Part shown: piece by piece, positions 47,995 to 57,768 of the stretch
Layout of the letters: every line of letters starts with the position of its first letter
How positions within the stretch are numbered: the stretch's first letter is position 1
Origin: Rhizobium leguminosarum bv. viciae USDA 2370
GTDB taxonomy: Bacteria > Pseudomonadota > Alphaproteobacteria > Rhizobiales > Rhizobiaceae
Assembly: GCF_002008365.1 (NCBI RefSeq)
Contig: NZ_MRDL01000015.1
Span: 186,001-250,000 of the forward strand
Length of the DNA stretch: 64,000 bases
Direction: 5' to 3'
Translations under genes and position numbers: made by a program
Notes under the pieces: generated by a model
Told to the model about the DNA's origin: nothing
Databases searched by the model: none
Seen by the model: only the letters and a program-made list of their open reading frames with translations

Positions 47995-49578
47995 ATGTTT
48001 GAAAACCTCCAGGACCGTCTTGGATCCATTCTGAATGGACTGACAGGCCGTGGCGCGCTTTCGGAAGCCGATGTTTCCGCAGCGCTGCGCGAGGTTCGCC
48101 GTGCGTTGCTGGAGGCCGACGTCGCGCTCGACGTCGTGCGTTCCTTCACCGACCGCGTGCGTGAAAAGGCCGTCGGCGCCGAGATCCTGAAGTCGATCAA
48201 GCCCGGCCAGATGGTCGTCAAGATCGTGCATGACGAACTGATCGAGATGCTGGGTGGCGAAGGCGTCGGCATCGACCTGCATGCGGCCGCCCCGGTCGTC
48301 GTCATGATGGTTGGTCTGCAGGGCTCCGGCAAGACGACGACGACGGCGAAGATCGCCCATCGCCTGTCGACGCGCGAGAAGAAGAAGGTGCTGATGGCAT
48401 CGCTCGACACGCGCCGTCCGGCAGCCCAGGAGCAGCTTCGCCAGCTCGGCGCGCAGGCCAATATCGACACGCTGCCCATCATATCAGGCCAGTCGCCGAC
48501 GGATATCGCCACCCGCGCCGTGCAGGCGGCAAAGCTCGGCGGCCATGACGTCGTCATCCTCGATACCGCCGGCCGCACGCATATCGACGAGCCCTTGATG
48601 GTCGAGATGGCCGACATCAAGAAGCGCTCGAACCCGCATGAAATCCTGCTGGTCGCCGACAGCCTCACCGGTCAGGACGCCGTCAACCTCGCCCGCAGTT
48701 TCGACGAACGCGTCGGCATCACCGGTCTGGTGCTGACCCGCATGGATGGCGATGGCCGCGGCGGTGCCGCCCTTTCGATGCGCGCCGTCACCGGCAAGCC
48801 GATCAAGCTGATCGGCGTCGGCGAGAAGATGAGCGAGCTGGAGGAGTTCCATCCCCGCCGCATCGCCGACCGCATCCTCGGCATGGGCGACATCGTTTCG
48901 CTCGTCGAGCGCGCGGCTGAAAACATCGACGCCGAGAAGGCGGCCGCCATGGCCGCCAAGATGGCCAAGGGCAAGTTCGACCTCGACGACCTCGCCGACC
49001 AGCTGCGCCAGATGCAGAAGATGGGCGGCATGGGCGGCATCATGGGCATGATGCCCGGCATGGCGGGCATGAAGGACAAGATGGCCGCAGCCGGCCTCGA
49101 CGACAGACTTTTCGGCCGCCAGATCGCCATCATCCAGTCGATGACCAGGGCCGAGCGCGCCAATCCCGACCTGCTCAAGCATTCGCGCAAGAAGCGCATC
49201 GCCGCCGGCTCCGGTACCGATGCCGCCGCCATCAACAAGCTTCTGAAGATGCACCGCCAGATGGCGGACATGATGAAGATGATGGGCGGCAAGGGCAAAG
49301 GCGGCATGATGAAGCAGATGATGGGCGGCCTTGCCGGCAAGATGGGGCTCGGCGGCATGGGCGGTATGGGTGGCGGCATGCCCGATCTCTCGAATATCGA
49401 TCCCCGACAGCTCGAGGCCCTGCAGAAGCAGGCCGAAGCGGCGGGGCTTGGAAAGCCGGGTGGGGGTATGCCCGGTCTCGGCGGTCTGCCGGGTGGTTTG
49501 TCGGGCCTCGGCGGCGCCAAGCTGCCGGGCCTTGGCGGTGGTTTCCCGGGATTGCCCGGATTGCCGAAGAAGAAGTGA
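47995..49578 (+). CDS. ffh: Signal recognition particle protein Ffh
   Basis: 527-residue SRP54 GTPase binding 4.5S RNA and signal sequences. N domain MFENLQDRLGSILNGLTG; P-loop GLQGSGKTTTT (107-117); DTAGR; TRMDGD. The methionine-rich M domain (MGGMGGIMGMMPGM) follows, and the C-terminal tail is a Gly/Met/Pro-rich repeat. ATG 47995 with AAGGAAGAG upstream; the longer open frame runs into the sRNA terminator. It leads the rpsP-rimM-trmD-rplS cluster; its receptor ftsY is 3 kb away on the other strand. Confidence 0.97.
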   Translation: MFENLQDRLGSILNGLTGRGALSEADVSAALREVRRALLEADVALDVVRSFTDRVREKAVGAEILKSIKPGQMVVKIVHDELIEMLGGEGVGIDLHAAAPVVVMMVGLQGSGKTTTTAKIAHRLSTREKKKVLMASLDTRRPAAQEQLRQLGAQANIDTLPIISGQSPTDIATRAVQAAKLGGHDVVILDTAGRTHIDEPLMVEMADIKKRSNPHEILLVADSLTGQDAVNLARSFDERVGITGLVLTRMDGDGRGGAALSMRAVTGKPIKLIGVGEKMSELEEFHPRRIADRILGMGDIVSLVERAAENIDAEKAAAMAAKMAKGKFDLDDLADQLRQMQKMGGMGGIMGMMPGMAGMKDKMAAAGLDDRLFGRQIAIIQSMTRAERANPDLLKHSRKKRIAAGSGTDAAAINKLLKMHRQMADMMKMMGGKGKGGMMKQMMGGLAGKMGLGGMGGMGGGMPDLSNIDPRQLEALQKQAEAAGLGKPGGGMPGLGGLPGGLSGLGGAKLPGLGGGFPGLPGLPKKK

Positions 49579-49594
49579 AAGGATCGCTTGCCCC

Positions 49595-49915
49595 ATGAAT
49601 GATCCAAACGTCAAAGCCCAGCTCGCGAGCTATCGTCAGTCGATCGACAATATCGATGCCGCTCTCGTGCACATGCTGGCCGAACGCTTCCGCTGCACCA
49701 AAGAGGTCGGCGTGCTGAAGGCCAAATACAATCTGCCGCCGGCCGACCCGGCGCGCGAGGAATACCAGATCGAACGCCTTCGCCAATTGGCGAAAGCCGC
49801 CAATCTGGATCCGGATTTCGCTGAGAAGTTTTTGAACTTCGTCATCAAGGAAGTCATCCGGCATCATGAGCAGATCGCTGCGGATCACGCTGAACAAAGC
49901 GCCGCGGCCCGATAA
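49595..49915 (+). CDS. Chorismate mutase (AroQ class)
   Basis: 106-residue all-helical chorismate mutase giving prephenate for Phe/Tyr synthesis. AroQ pattern: YRQSIDNIDAALVHMLAERFRCTKEVGVLKAKYNLPPADPAREEYQIERLRQLA, with the conserved Arg and Lys residues of the active site (R43, K46-type positions). It is monofunctional, not fused to a dehydratase. It lies 16 bp after ffh and 48 bp before rpsP, so it is probably cotranscribed; the placement in a translation cluster is seen in several rhizobia. Confidence 0.92.
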   Translation: MNDPNVKAQLASYRQSIDNIDAALVHMLAERFRCTKEVGVLKAKYNLPPADPAREEYQIERLRQLAKAANLDPDFAEKFLNFVIKEVIRHHEQIAADHAEQSAAAR

Positions 49916-49963
49916 CCGTACCGCTCAAGAAAGCGGTCAAGAAAAGCCCAAGGAGTAAAGAAC

Positions 49964-50335
49964 ATGGCACTGAAAATTCGTCTCGCCCGCGGTGGCTCCA
50001 AGAAGCGCCCGTACTACCACGTCGTTCTCGCCGATGCGCGCAGCCCGCGTGACGGCCGCTTCCTCGAAAACCTCGGTTCCTGGAACCCGATGCTTGCCAA
50101 GGACGATGAGAAGCGCGTTCAGCTGAACGCCGAGCGCATCAAGCACTGGATCGAAAACGGCGCTCAGCCCACCGACCGCGTTCTGCGCTTCCTCGATGAG
50201 GCCGGCGTTGCCAAGCGCGAAGTCAAGAACAACCCGGTCAAGGCAAAGCCTGGCAAGCGCGCCCAGGAACGCGCCGCCGAAAAGGCTCAGAAGGTCGCTG
50301 ACGCCGCCGCTGCTGCTGCCGACGCCGCGGAATAA
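49964..50335 (+). CDS. rpsP: 30S ribosomal protein S16
   Basis: 123 residues: [42 protein letters not shown] is the S16 core, followed by a Lys/Ala-rich tail of about 40 residues typical of rhizobial S16. AAGGAG lies 8 nt ahead of the ATG. A small hairpin ACCGCT/AGCGGT (49920-49937) precedes it. Confidence 0.98.
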   Translation: MALKIRLARGGSKKRPYYHVVLADARSPRDGRFLENLGSWNPMLAKDDEKRVQLNAERIKHWIENGAQPTDRVLRFLDEAGVAKREVKNNPVKAKPGKRAQERAAEKAQKVADAAAAAADAAE

Positions 50336-50448
50336 TCGGGACATTCCCTTCGAGCGGGCGGCATGGCGACATGCCGCCCGTTTTCGTTTCCAATCGCCCG
50401 CACTTCGTTTATGAGAAACCTGTCTTTCGGCTTCACATGAAGGAACCC

Positions 50449-51018
50449 ATGACAAAGCTTGAAAACCCCGTTCTGATGGCGACGATCGGTGGCGCGCAAG
50501 GCCTCCGGGGCGAGGTGCGCGCCAAGGCCTATACGGCCGATCCCAGCGCGCTTGGCGACTACGGCCATCTCCACAGCATGGACGGCCGCAGCTTCGAAGT
50601 CCTCGAGATCCGCGAGATGAAGAATGTCGTCGTCGTTCGTTTCCGCGGCGTCAACGACCGCAATGCCGCCGAGGCTCTGAACGGACTTGAACTCTATATC
50701 GAGCGGGACAACCTGCCGGACGAGGAGCTGGAGGACGACGAGTTCTACTATGCCGATCTCGAAGGGCTCGAGGCGCGGGACGACAAGGGTGTCAGTTATG
50801 GCACGGTCACCGGCGTTTTCGATTTCGGCGCCGGCGACCTGCTGGAACTCAAAGGTCCGGGCAAACGCCCGGTGCTGATCCCCTTCTCCGAAGCCTCGGT
50901 GCTGGAGATCGACCTTGAGGCCGGCACGCTGCTGATCGATCCGCTGGCGGCGGGTCTGGTCGACGATCCGGAAGAGCTTTCGAAATTCACCCCGGACAAG
51001 CCGAAAAAGAAGAAGTGA
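50449..51018 (+). CDS. rimM: Ribosome maturation factor RimM
   Basis: 189 residues. 16S rRNA processing factor binding S19. N-terminal beta-barrel opens [25 protein letters not shown] and the PRC-barrel covers [17 protein letters not shown]...[28 protein letters not shown] 50449 with AAGGAA 5 nt upstream is preferred over ATGs at 50437 and 50371. It lies between rpsP and trmD (4 bp to trmD), as in many bacteria. Confidence 0.96.
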   Translation: MTKLENPVLMATIGGAQGLRGEVRAKAYTADPSALGDYGHLHSMDGRSFEVLEIREMKNVVVVRFRGVNDRNAAEALNGLELYIERDNLPDEELEDDEFYYADLEGLEARDDKGVSYGTVTGVFDFGAGDLLELKGPGKRPVLIPFSEASVLEIDLEAGTLLIDPLAAGLVDDPEELSKFTPDKPKKKK

Positions 51019-51022
51019 CGCC

Positions 51023-51706
51023 ATGGTTTTCCGGGCGAGCGTGCTGACACTTTATCCGGAAATGTTTCCGGGGCATCTGGGCTTCTCGCTCGCCGGCAAG
51101 GCGATGGAGCGGGGGCAATGGTCGCTGGAGGCGGTGCAGATCCGCGATTTTGCCACCGACAAACACCGCACCGTCGACGACACCCCGGCAGGCGGCGGCG
51201 CCGGCATGGTGCTGAAACCAGACGTTCTCGCCCGCGCGATCGATAGCGCCTCAGAAAACGATCCCCGCCCACGGCTTCTGATGAGCCCGCGCGGCCGGCC
51301 GCTGACGCAGCAGCGTGTGCGCGAGCTCGCGGCCGGCGACGGCGTCATCATCGTCTGCGGCCGCTTCGAGGGCGTCGACCAGCGCGTGATCGAGGCACGC
51401 GGACTGGAAGAGGTCTCGATCGGCGACTACGTACTATCAGGCGGCGAGCCGGCGGCGCTGATCGTGCTCGATGCGATCGTCCGCATCCTGCCTGGTGTCA
51501 TGGGCAACGATCTTTCCGGCCTGCACGAAAGCTTCGAAGGCGGACTGCTGGAACATCCGCATTATACCCGGCCGCAGGAATGGGAAGGCCGGGAAATCCC
51601 CGCAATCCTCACCTCGGGCAACCACGGCGCCATCGAGAAATGGCGGCATCAGGAAGCGGTCCGGCTGACCCGGGAGCGGCGGCCGGATCTGCTCGAAGAG
51701 GGCTAG
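51023..51706 (+). CDS. trmD: tRNA (guanine-37-N1)-methyltransferase TrmD
   Basis: 227-residue SPOUT methyltransferase preventing frameshifting by methylating G37. Motifs: [48 protein letters not shown], and the SAM-binding trefoil knot [30 protein letters not shown]. The catalytic Asp lies in the EFG-type knot region. It starts 4 bp after rimM. A family-2 repeat separates it from rplS. Confidence 0.97.
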   Translation: MVFRASVLTLYPEMFPGHLGFSLAGKAMERGQWSLEAVQIRDFATDKHRTVDDTPAGGGAGMVLKPDVLARAIDSASENDPRPRLLMSPRGRPLTQQRVRELAAGDGVIIVCGRFEGVDQRVIEARGLEEVSIGDYVLSGGEPAALIVLDAIVRILPGVMGNDLSGLHESFEGGLLEHPHYTRPQEWEGREIPAILTSGNHGAIEKWRHQEAVRLTRERRPDLLEEG

Positions 51707-51716
51707 CCTATCGGCT

Positions 51717-51807
51717 CAAAAATCGGATCGATTTTCCGAAGGCACGACGTGTAGATTCAAAACGGTACAGCGTCCTTTGCGTGTCAGAAAAAGACGCGCG
51801 GCGCTGT
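51717..51807. repeat. Rhizobial palindromic intergenic repeat, family 2, copy 3 (reversed)
   Basis: The reverse complement begins ACAGCGCCGCGCGTCTTTTT, then CTGACACGCAAAGGACGCTGTA, matching the repeats at 33476 and 34721. The rest of the trmD-rplS gap (51808-52041) contains no gene; its open frame continuous with rplS shows no conserved N-terminal extension and an rplS promoter is presumed there. Confidence 0.7.
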
Positions 51808-52041
51808 AAAGTGAGAAAAACGGCTGATTTCGCAGCCCTTTTCACAAAAATGCCGCCCAAGGGATGACAAGCCCTGGCCTTTCGTGTATTGGCGCACGCG
51901 GAAATGGGGTTTATCCCCGTCTGCCAGCAAACAAAGAATGGCGAATCCGCTCCCGCCCTTGATGGGCAAAGTCCTGAGGCCAGTTCCGAAGGATCAGTGT
52001 TGAGCGCTCTGGCTGTTTCAGAAGAACCAAAGGTTAAGACG

Positions 52042-52587
52042 ATGAACATCATTCAGCAGCTTGAGGCCGAACAGGCCGCCAAGATCGAAGCCAAGCGCAC
52101 GCTTCCCGAATTTTCCCCGGGCGACACCGTCCGTGTCAACGTGAAGGTCACGGAAGGCAGCCGTACCCGCGTTCAGGCCTATGAAGGCGTCTGCATCGCC
52201 CGCTCCGGCGGCGGCCTGCAGGAAAACTTCACGGTCCGCAAGATCTCCTACGGCGAAGGCGTCGAGCGCGTATTCCCGGTCTACTCGCCGATGATCGAAA
52301 GCGTCGACGTCGTTCGCCGCGGTAAGGTCCGTCGCGCCAAGCTCTATTACCTCAGAGATCGTCGCGGCAAGTCTGCCCGTATCGTTGAAGACACCGGCGT
52401 CCGCGCCCGCAAGCTCAACGACGCCGAGCGCGCCGCTATTGCCGAGGAAAAGGCACGCATCGAAGCTGAAAAGGTCGCAGCAGCTCAGGCGCTCGCCGCC
52501 GAGAAGGCAGCAGCCGAAGCTGCGGAAGCCAAGGCCGCTGCTGAAGCAGCTGCTGCTGCCGCCGCAGCGGAACCGGCAGCTGAATAA
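52042..52587 (+). CDS. rplS: 50S ribosomal protein L19
   Basis: 181 residues. L19 core: [52 protein letters not shown]...[23 protein letters not shown]. The remaining 60-plus residues are an Ala/Glu/Lys-rich helical tail absent from E. coli L19 (about 115 residues) but common in rhizobia. AAAGGTTAAG precedes the ATG. A UUCG-loop terminator follows. Confidence 0.97.
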   Translation: MNIIQQLEAEQAAKIEAKRTLPEFSPGDTVRVNVKVTEGSRTRVQAYEGVCIARSGGGLQENFTVRKISYGEGVERVFPVYSPMIESVDVVRRGKVRRAKLYYLRDRRGKSARIVEDTGVRARKLNDAERAAIAEEKARIEAEKVAAAQALAAEKAAAEAAEAKAAAEAAAAAAAAEPAAE

Positions 52588-52616
52588 GATCTGCGCTACG
52601 CAAAATTCTTTGCTTG

Positions 52617-52651
52617 GAAAGGCGGCCTTCGGGTCGCCTTTTCTATTTTTT
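52617..52651 (+). terminator. Intrinsic terminator of the rpsP-rplS cluster
   Basis: AGGCGGCC-TTCG-GGTCGCCT (one G-U wobble) with a stable UUCG tetraloop, followed by TTTCTATTTTTTG. It starts 30 bp after the rplS stop codon. Confidence 0.9.
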
Positions 52652-52732
52652 GTTTCGGCACGCAGCCGGCGGCCTTGCCTCAGGCCCATCTTCCGTGACA
52701 GTTTTTGCCGTTCAATTTAGGGGAACCGTTCA

Positions 52733-53530
52733 ATGTTGTTTCGCCGTACCGTTCTTGCGAGCTTCGCCGCCCTTGCTCTTCTGCCCCTGGCCGCATCGGC
52801 CGCCGAACTGCCTGATCTCGGCGGTAAGAGCGTCGTCGTCGTCACCGAGAATGCCTATCCGCCGCTGCAGTTCGTCGATCCGAAATCCGGCAAGGCGATC
52901 GGCTGGGAATATGATGCGATGAACGAGATCGCCAAGCGGCTGAACGTCAAGGTCGAATACCAGAACACCAGCTGGGACGCGATGATCCAGGCGGTTTCCG
53001 ACGGCCAGTACAACATCGGCATGACCGGCATCACCATCAAGGAAGACCGCAAACAGAAGGTGGATTTCTCCGACCCCTACATGCGCTCGCAGCAGTTCAT
53101 GCTGGTGCGCGGCGACGAGAAGCGCTTCACTGACGCCAAGTCCTTCGGCGAATTCAAGGACGGTCTGGTGGGCGCGCAGCCCGGCACCACGCCCTTCTAC
53201 ACCGCGGTCTACGAAGTGCTTGATGGCAACGAGCAGAACCCGCGCATCAAACTCTTCGAAACCTTCGGCGCCACCGTCCAGGCCCTGAAGGCTGGCGACG
53301 TCGACGTTGTGCTGACCGACGGCACAGCCGGCAAGGGCTATGTCGATGCCTCGAACGGCGCCCTGAAGCTGATCGGCGAACCGCTCGGCACCGAGGATTT
53401 CGGCTTCATCTTCCCGAAAGGGTCCGATCTTGTCGCCCCGGTCAATGCCGCCATCACCGCACTCAAGGCCGACGGTACGCTGGATGCGCTGAACAAGAAG
53501 TGGTTCCTCGACTACAAGATGGGCGAATGA
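52733..53530 (+). CDS. Amino-acid ABC transporter substrate-binding protein
   Basis: 265-residue periplasmic binding protein. Signal peptide MLFRRTVLASFAALALLPLAASAAE. SBP family 3 pattern: TENAYPPLQFVDPKSGKAIGWEYDAMNEIAKRLNVKVEYQNTSWDAMIQAVSDGQYNIGMTGITI, the polar-amino-acid class (LAO/HisJ/GlnH). FSDPYMRSQQ and GTEDFGFIFPKGSDL are also typical. It pairs with the permease 16 bp downstream; no ATPase gene is adjacent, so a shared ATPase from elsewhere is likely. Confidence 0.94.
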   Translation: MLFRRTVLASFAALALLPLAASAAELPDLGGKSVVVVTENAYPPLQFVDPKSGKAIGWEYDAMNEIAKRLNVKVEYQNTSWDAMIQAVSDGQYNIGMTGITIKEDRKQKVDFSDPYMRSQQFMLVRGDEKRFTDAKSFGEFKDGLVGAQPGTTPFYTAVYEVLDGNEQNPRIKLFETFGATVQALKAGDVDVVLTDGTAGKGYVDASNGALKLIGEPLGTEDFGFIFPKGSDLVAPVNAAITALKADGTLDALNKKWFLDYKMGE

Positions 53531-53546
53531 CGCCGAGCTGCAACTG

Positions 53547-54359
53547 ATGGCCTTGCGACCATCTCCCGACAGATACGTCAAGGATGACTATCCCTGGTGG
53601 CTGGTCGCGCTTGTCGCGATCGGCCTCGTCCTTGCCGCCGTCATCGTCACCAACGATATCTATGCCCAGGTCTTCCGCACCGTCGTCAACGGTGTCGGCA
53701 TCACCGTCTTCGTCACGCTGGTCGCCTTCGTGCTCGCCACCGTGCTCGGCCTCGGCATCTGCCTGCTCGGCATGGCCGACAGCCAGGTATTGCGTCAGAT
53801 TGCACGATTCTACATCGAGATCATCCGCGGCATCCCGATTCTCGTACTGTTGTTCTACGTCGCCTTCGTCGGCGCGCCGGCCCTGGTCGCAGCCTATAAT
53901 TTCCTGATTTCGCCGCTGGTGACATCAGGTGTGACCGAGCCCATTCTGGTGCGCGACCTCTCGCTGATGTGGCGAGCGATCATCGCCCTGACGGTCGGCT
54001 ATTCCTCCTTCATCGCCGAAATCTTCCGGGCCGGTTTCCAGTCGGTCGACCTCGGCCAGATCGAGGCGGCAAAGGCCCTCGGCCTCTCGCGCTACCGGCG
54101 CTTCCGCTCGGTCGTCTTCCCGCAGGCGATCCGGGTGATCTTCCCACCCCTCTCCAACGATTTCGTCTCGATGGTGAAGGACAGCTCGCTCGTCTCCGTC
54201 CTCGGCGTCGCCGACATCACCCAGATGGGCAAGGTCTATGCCGCCGGCTCCTTCCGCTTCTTCGAAACCTATTCGATCGTCACCTATATCTATCTGATCC
54301 TGACGATCGGTCTGTCGCTGGCGCTGCGGCGGACGGAGAAATGGATGAAGTCGCGGTGA
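53547..54359 (+). CDS. Amino-acid ABC transporter permease
   Basis: 270-residue HisM/GlnP-type permease with about five to six hydrophobic segments. GYSSFIAEIFRAGFQSVDLGQIEAAKALGLSRYRRFRSVVFPQAIRVIFPPLSNDFVSMVKDSSLVSVLGV is the EAA loop and following helix. The N-terminus (MALRPSPDRYVKDDYPWW) is hydrophilic. It is cotranscribed with the preceding binding protein. No ATP-binding subunit lies downstream: the next gene is leuC. Confidence 0.94.
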   Translation: MALRPSPDRYVKDDYPWWLVALVAIGLVLAAVIVTNDIYAQVFRTVVNGVGITVFVTLVAFVLATVLGLGICLLGMADSQVLRQIARFYIEIIRGIPILVLLFYVAFVGAPALVAAYNFLISPLVTSGVTEPILVRDLSLMWRAIIALTVGYSSFIAEIFRAGFQSVDLGQIEAAKALGLSRYRRFRSVVFPQAIRVIFPPLSNDFVSMVKDSSLVSVLGVADITQMGKVYAAGSFRFFETYSIVTYIYLILTIGLSLALRRTEKWMKSR

Positions 54360-54413
54360 CGGCGCCAATGCCGCATCACCGAGGGGTCTCAGAAGGCCGC
54401 CTGATGATTCAAA

Positions 54414-54441
54414 TTGAAGCCGCCGCGAAAAATCGCTATAT
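54414..54441 (+). promoter_or_regulatory. Predicted promoter of leuC
   Basis: TTGAAG (54414-54419), 16-nt spacer, CTATAT (54436-54441); the -10 is the exact rhizobial consensus. Transcription from about 54448 gives a leader of some 190 nt before leuC. A 38-codon frame (ATG 54450) begins almost at the predicted start, but is not leucine-rich, so a leucine attenuator is not supported. Confidence 0.5.
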
Positions 54442-54641
54442 GCAGGGCCATGGAATCCAAGTTCAGATGCATTGGTGCGCATATTTTCGTGCTGCAGGAC
54501 CATTATCGCCTGCCGGCGCGGTTTTTTGCATGCGTGTCCGGTGCGCTCAACAGCCGACTTCGTTGATCGAATGACGGCCGGCGGAGCCTGATCTGCCATT
54601 TCTCGATTTTCCAAAAGCTTTAGAAAAACGGACTTAACGCC

Positions 54642-56051
54642 ATGAGCGCACCGCGTACCCTCTACGACAAGATCTGGGACGATCATCTGGTCGATGAACA
54701 GGCAGACGGCACCTGTCTTCTCTACATCGACCGCCATCTGGTCCACGAAGTCACCTCGCCGCAGGCTTTCGAAGGCCTGCGCATGACCGGCCGCAAGGTT
54801 CGCGCGCCGGAAAAGACGCTCGCCGTCGTCGACCATAACGTCCCGACCTCGCCCGACCGCCATCTCGGCATCAAGAACGAGGAAAGCCGCATCCAGGTGG
54901 AAGCGCTGGCCACCAATGCCGCCGAATTCGGCGTCGAATATTATTCGGCAAGCGACAAGCGCCAGGGTATCGTTCACATTGTCGGCCCGGAACAGGGCTT
55001 CACCCTGCCCGGCATGACCATCGTCTGCGGCGACAGCCATACCTCGACGCATGGCGCCTTCGGCGCCCTGGCGCACGGCATCGGCACCTCAGAGGTCGAG
55101 CATGTGCTGGCGACCCAGACGCTGATCCAGAAGAAGGCAAAGAACATGCTCGTGCGGGTCGACGGCGTGCTTCCGCCGCACGTCACCGCCAAGGACATCA
55201 TCCTTGCCATCATCGGCGAGATCGGCACGGCCGGCGGCACCGGCCACGTCATCGAATTTGCCGGCGAAGCGATCCGCGCGCTGTCGATGGAAGGCCGCAT
55301 GACCATCTGCAACATGACGATCGAAGGCGGCGCCCGCGCCGGCCTGATCGCCCCTGACGAAAAGACCTTCGAATATATCAAGGGCAAGCCGCGCGCGCCG
55401 AAGGGCGAGGCGCTGGAACAGGCAATCGCCTACTGGAAGACGCTGCAGACCGACGAGGGCGCTCATTACGATCGCGTCGTCGTACTCGATGCCGCCAGCC
55501 TGCCGCCGATCGTTTCCTGGGGCTCTTCGCCCGAGGATGTCATCTCCGTCCAGGGCATCGTTCCGAACCCCGACGACATCCAGGACGAAACCAAGCGCAC
55601 CTCTAAGTGGCGCGCGCTCGATTATATGGGCCTGAAGCCGGGCACGAAGATGACCGACATCACGCTCGACCGCGTCTTCATCGGCTCCTGCACCAACGGC
55701 CGCATCGAGGATCTGCGGGAAGTCGCCAAGGTCGTCGAAGGCAAGACGGTTGCCCCAACCGTCGACGCGATGATCGTGCCGGGCTCCGGCCTCGTCAAGG
55801 AACAGGCGGAAGCCGAGGGCCTCGACAAGATCTTCAAGGCCGCCGGTTTCGACTGGCGCGAGCCGGGCTGCTCCATGTGTCTTGCCATGAACGACGACCG
55901 CCTGAAGCCGGGCGAACGCTGCGCTTCGACCTCGAACCGCAACTTCGAAGGTCGTCAGGGCTTCAAGGGCCGCACGCACCTCGTCTCGCCGGCAATGGCA
56001 GCCGCAGCCGCGATCGCCGGGCACTTCGTCGATATCCGCGAGTGGAACTGA
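54642..56051 (+). CDS. leuC: 3-isopropylmalate dehydratase large subunit
   Basis: 469 residues. Isomerises 2- to 3-isopropylmalate in leucine synthesis with LeuD. Cluster cysteines: GSCTNGR and [10 protein letters not shown]; other blocks [31 protein letters not shown] and [12 protein letters not shown]. Preceded by a predicted promoter and followed by a strong terminator, so it is monocistronic; leuD is not in the window. Confidence 0.98.
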   Translation: MSAPRTLYDKIWDDHLVDEQADGTCLLYIDRHLVHEVTSPQAFEGLRMTGRKVRAPEKTLAVVDHNVPTSPDRHLGIKNEESRIQVEALATNAAEFGVEYYSASDKRQGIVHIVGPEQGFTLPGMTIVCGDSHTSTHGAFGALAHGIGTSEVEHVLATQTLIQKKAKNMLVRVDGVLPPHVTAKDIILAIIGEIGTAGGTGHVIEFAGEAIRALSMEGRMTICNMTIEGGARAGLIAPDEKTFEYIKGKPRAPKGEALEQAIAYWKTLQTDEGAHYDRVVVLDAASLPPIVSWGSSPEDVISVQGIVPNPDDIQDETKRTSKWRALDYMGLKPGTKMTDITLDRVFIGSCTNGRIEDLREVAKVVEGKTVAPTVDAMIVPGSGLVKEQAEAEGLDKIFKAAGFDWREPGCSMCLAMNDDRLKPGERCASTSNRNFEGRQGFKGRTHLVSPAMAAAAAIAGHFVDIREWN

Positions 56052-56077
56052 TCTGATCCGGCCAACGGATGAGATTG

Positions 56078-56107
56078 AAAGCCGCCCGATACGCATCGGG
56101 CGGCTTT
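56078..56107. terminator. Intrinsic terminator of leuC
   Basis: Perfect 13-bp stem AAAGCCGCCCGAT / ATCGGGCGGCTTT with loop ACGC, A-rich before and T-rich after, able to act in both directions. It lies 27 bp after the leuC stop. The remaining stretch to 56377 holds no supported gene; AATTGCTGTGCTAAAGCGCG near 56200-56219 is a fragment of a common rhizobial repeat. Confidence 0.92.
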
Positions 56108-56377
56108 GCATTTTATGGCGTCTGTCGCTTCGACACCCACATGTTGCGATCCGCACAGCTCCGCGCCTTCTCCCACGCGCAAGAGCTCTGCAGCCCTCTG
56201 AATTGCTGTGCTAAAGCGCGTGGCGGGCGAGCCCGTTTGTGCATGGCCCGCCTTCCCAATTTCATCCTTTCGGGCAATCGACATCGATAAATTCCTGTGG
56301 CCTCATCGATAATCAGGCGCGACACGCGACAGATACCGTTCAGGCTTCGGCGAACACCGCGCCATCGGGGAAGCGCC

Positions 56378-56725
56378 ATGAGGCAGAAATTAGTAGTGAG
56401 TTTACTGCGAGCCAGCCTGATCATGTTTGCACCGCTGGCATCGATCGACGCCGTCGGCGCCGCGCCGATGCATCCAGCCATACCGACAGTCACGGTCGCC
56501 TCGGACCAACCGCTGCAGGTCGCGCAGAAGAAGATACCTTCACTTAACGGATATCGCGGCTACAGCAGTGGCCGGCCCGGCTATATCAAGAGCGCCAATG
56601 GTTATTGGTATCCCTCACGCGCCTTCGACGATTATACCGGCTCAATTGGAAGACCGCAGAGCCTGGGCAATAGCTGCAGTTACGGCTTCGCGCCGACCAA
56701 CGGATCGTCCAATTGCAATTATTGA
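56378..56725 (+). CDS. Small secreted Gly/Tyr-rich protein, function unknown
   Basis: 115 residues. A probable signal peptide (MRQKLVVSLLRASLIMFAPLASIDAVGAA) is followed by a short mature part with aromatic/Gly repeats (NGYRGYSSGRPGYIKSANGYWYPSRAF) and two cysteines near the C-terminus (NSCSYGF...SNCNY), probably disulphide-bonded. GGGGAAG precedes the ATG at 56378. I do not recognise a family. Likely a periplasmic or surface protein. Confidence 0.65.
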   Translation: MRQKLVVSLLRASLIMFAPLASIDAVGAAPMHPAIPTVTVASDQPLQVAQKKIPSLNGYRGYSSGRPGYIKSANGYWYPSRAFDDYTGSIGRPQSLGNSCSYGFAPTNGSSNCNY

Positions 56726-56806
56726 CTGAAGGCTGCATGCCTCCGTCAAGTGCGGCCGCCCGGGTGATCTCTCCTCCGGGGCGACCGCTGATGCCCTCGA
56801 TAGTGC

Positions 56807-57637
56807 TCAGAAGGCGGCCGTCATCGGATCCGGTCCCATGCGGGCGCTGGCGCTGTCGAGCTTGGCGATCGCGGCCATGTCGTCGGCATCGAGCTTGAAG
56901 TCGAACACCTGGAAGTTCTCCTCGATGCGCGACGGCGTCACCGATTTCGGGATGACGACAAGACCGGTATCGATGTGCCAGCGAATGATCACCTGAGCCG
57001 GCGTCTTCTGATGCTTTTTGGCGATCTCGCCTATATCAGCGTTCGAGATGAACTTGCCCTGGCCGAGCGGGCTCCAGGATTCGGTGGCGATACCAAGCTT
57101 CTGATGAGCCTCCTGCGCCGCCTTCTGCTGGAAATCGGGATGCAGCTCGATCTGGTTGATGACGGGAACGACGCCGGTTTCGCCGATGATACGCTCGAGA
57201 TGTTCAGGATAGAAATTCGACACGCCGATCGAGCGGGCGCGACCCTCTTCCCGGATGCGCACGAAAGCCTTCCAGGTCTCGGTATAAAGGCCGCGATGCG
57301 GCGACGGCCAGTGAATGAGATAGAGGTCGACATATTCGGAACCGAGCTTCTTCAGGCTGCCGTCGAAGGCGCGCAGCGTATTGTCATAGCCCTGATCGGT
57401 ATTCCTGAGCTTGGTGGTGACGAAGATGTCCTTGCGGTCGAGGCCGGAAGAACGGATGCCTTCGCCGACGCCCTCTTCGTTGTCGTAACCGGAAGCCGTA
57501 TCGATGTGACGATAGCCGGCGGCGATCGCAATGCGCACGGTGGGAGCGGCAATATCCTGCGGCGTCTGCCAGACGCCGAGGCCGACTTGTGGAATGGAAT
57601 GTCCGTCATGGAAAGTGATGATAGGTTGAGCGGTCAC
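56807..57637 (-). CDS. Aldo/keto reductase (2,5-diketo-D-gluconate reductase type)
   Basis: 276-residue TIM-barrel NADPH-dependent reductase. Motifs: GYRHIDTASGYDNEEGVGEGI with the catalytic Asp and Tyr, TKLRNTDQGYDNTLRAFDGSLKKLGSEYVDLYLIHWPSP with Lys and His, and VVIPKSVTPSRIEENFQVFDF for cofactor binding. DkgA/B-like. Start is GTG 57637, with CGGAGAT 6 nt upstream; the ATG at 57712 would add 25 Ser-rich residues without conservation. Monocistronic. Confidence 0.92.
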   Translation of the reverse strand: MTAQPIITFHDGHSIPQVGLGVWQTPQDIAAPTVRIAIAAGYRHIDTASGYDNEEGVGEGIRSSGLDRKDIFVTTKLRNTDQGYDNTLRAFDGSLKKLGSEYVDLYLIHWPSPHRGLYTETWKAFVRIREEGRARSIGVSNFYPEHLERIIGETGVVPVINQIELHPDFQQKAAQEAHQKLGIATESWSPLGQGKFISNADIGEIAKKHQKTPAQVIIRWHIDTGLVVIPKSVTPSRIEENFQVFDFKLDADDMAAIAKLDSASARMGPDPMTAAF

Positions 57638-57768
57638 AATATATCTCCGGGAGTTTGAAGAATTGGACGAGGCATGAATTGCGCCCGCGCTTACGGACGT
57701 CCCTGAACGCATTTCAGCCGGAGCGTTCGGTCACCGGAAGCATATAGGCGACCGCATCCGGAAGACAA

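Noticed and set aside
51889-52041. 51-residue N-terminal extension of L19
   Set aside because: The frame happens to be open through the leader; L19 family proteins begin at the [11 protein letters not shown] segment, where a ribosome binding site is present.
54450-54566. Leucine attenuator peptide ahead of leuC
   Set aside because: The 38-codon frame has no run of leucine codons and no strong terminator/antiterminator pair follows.
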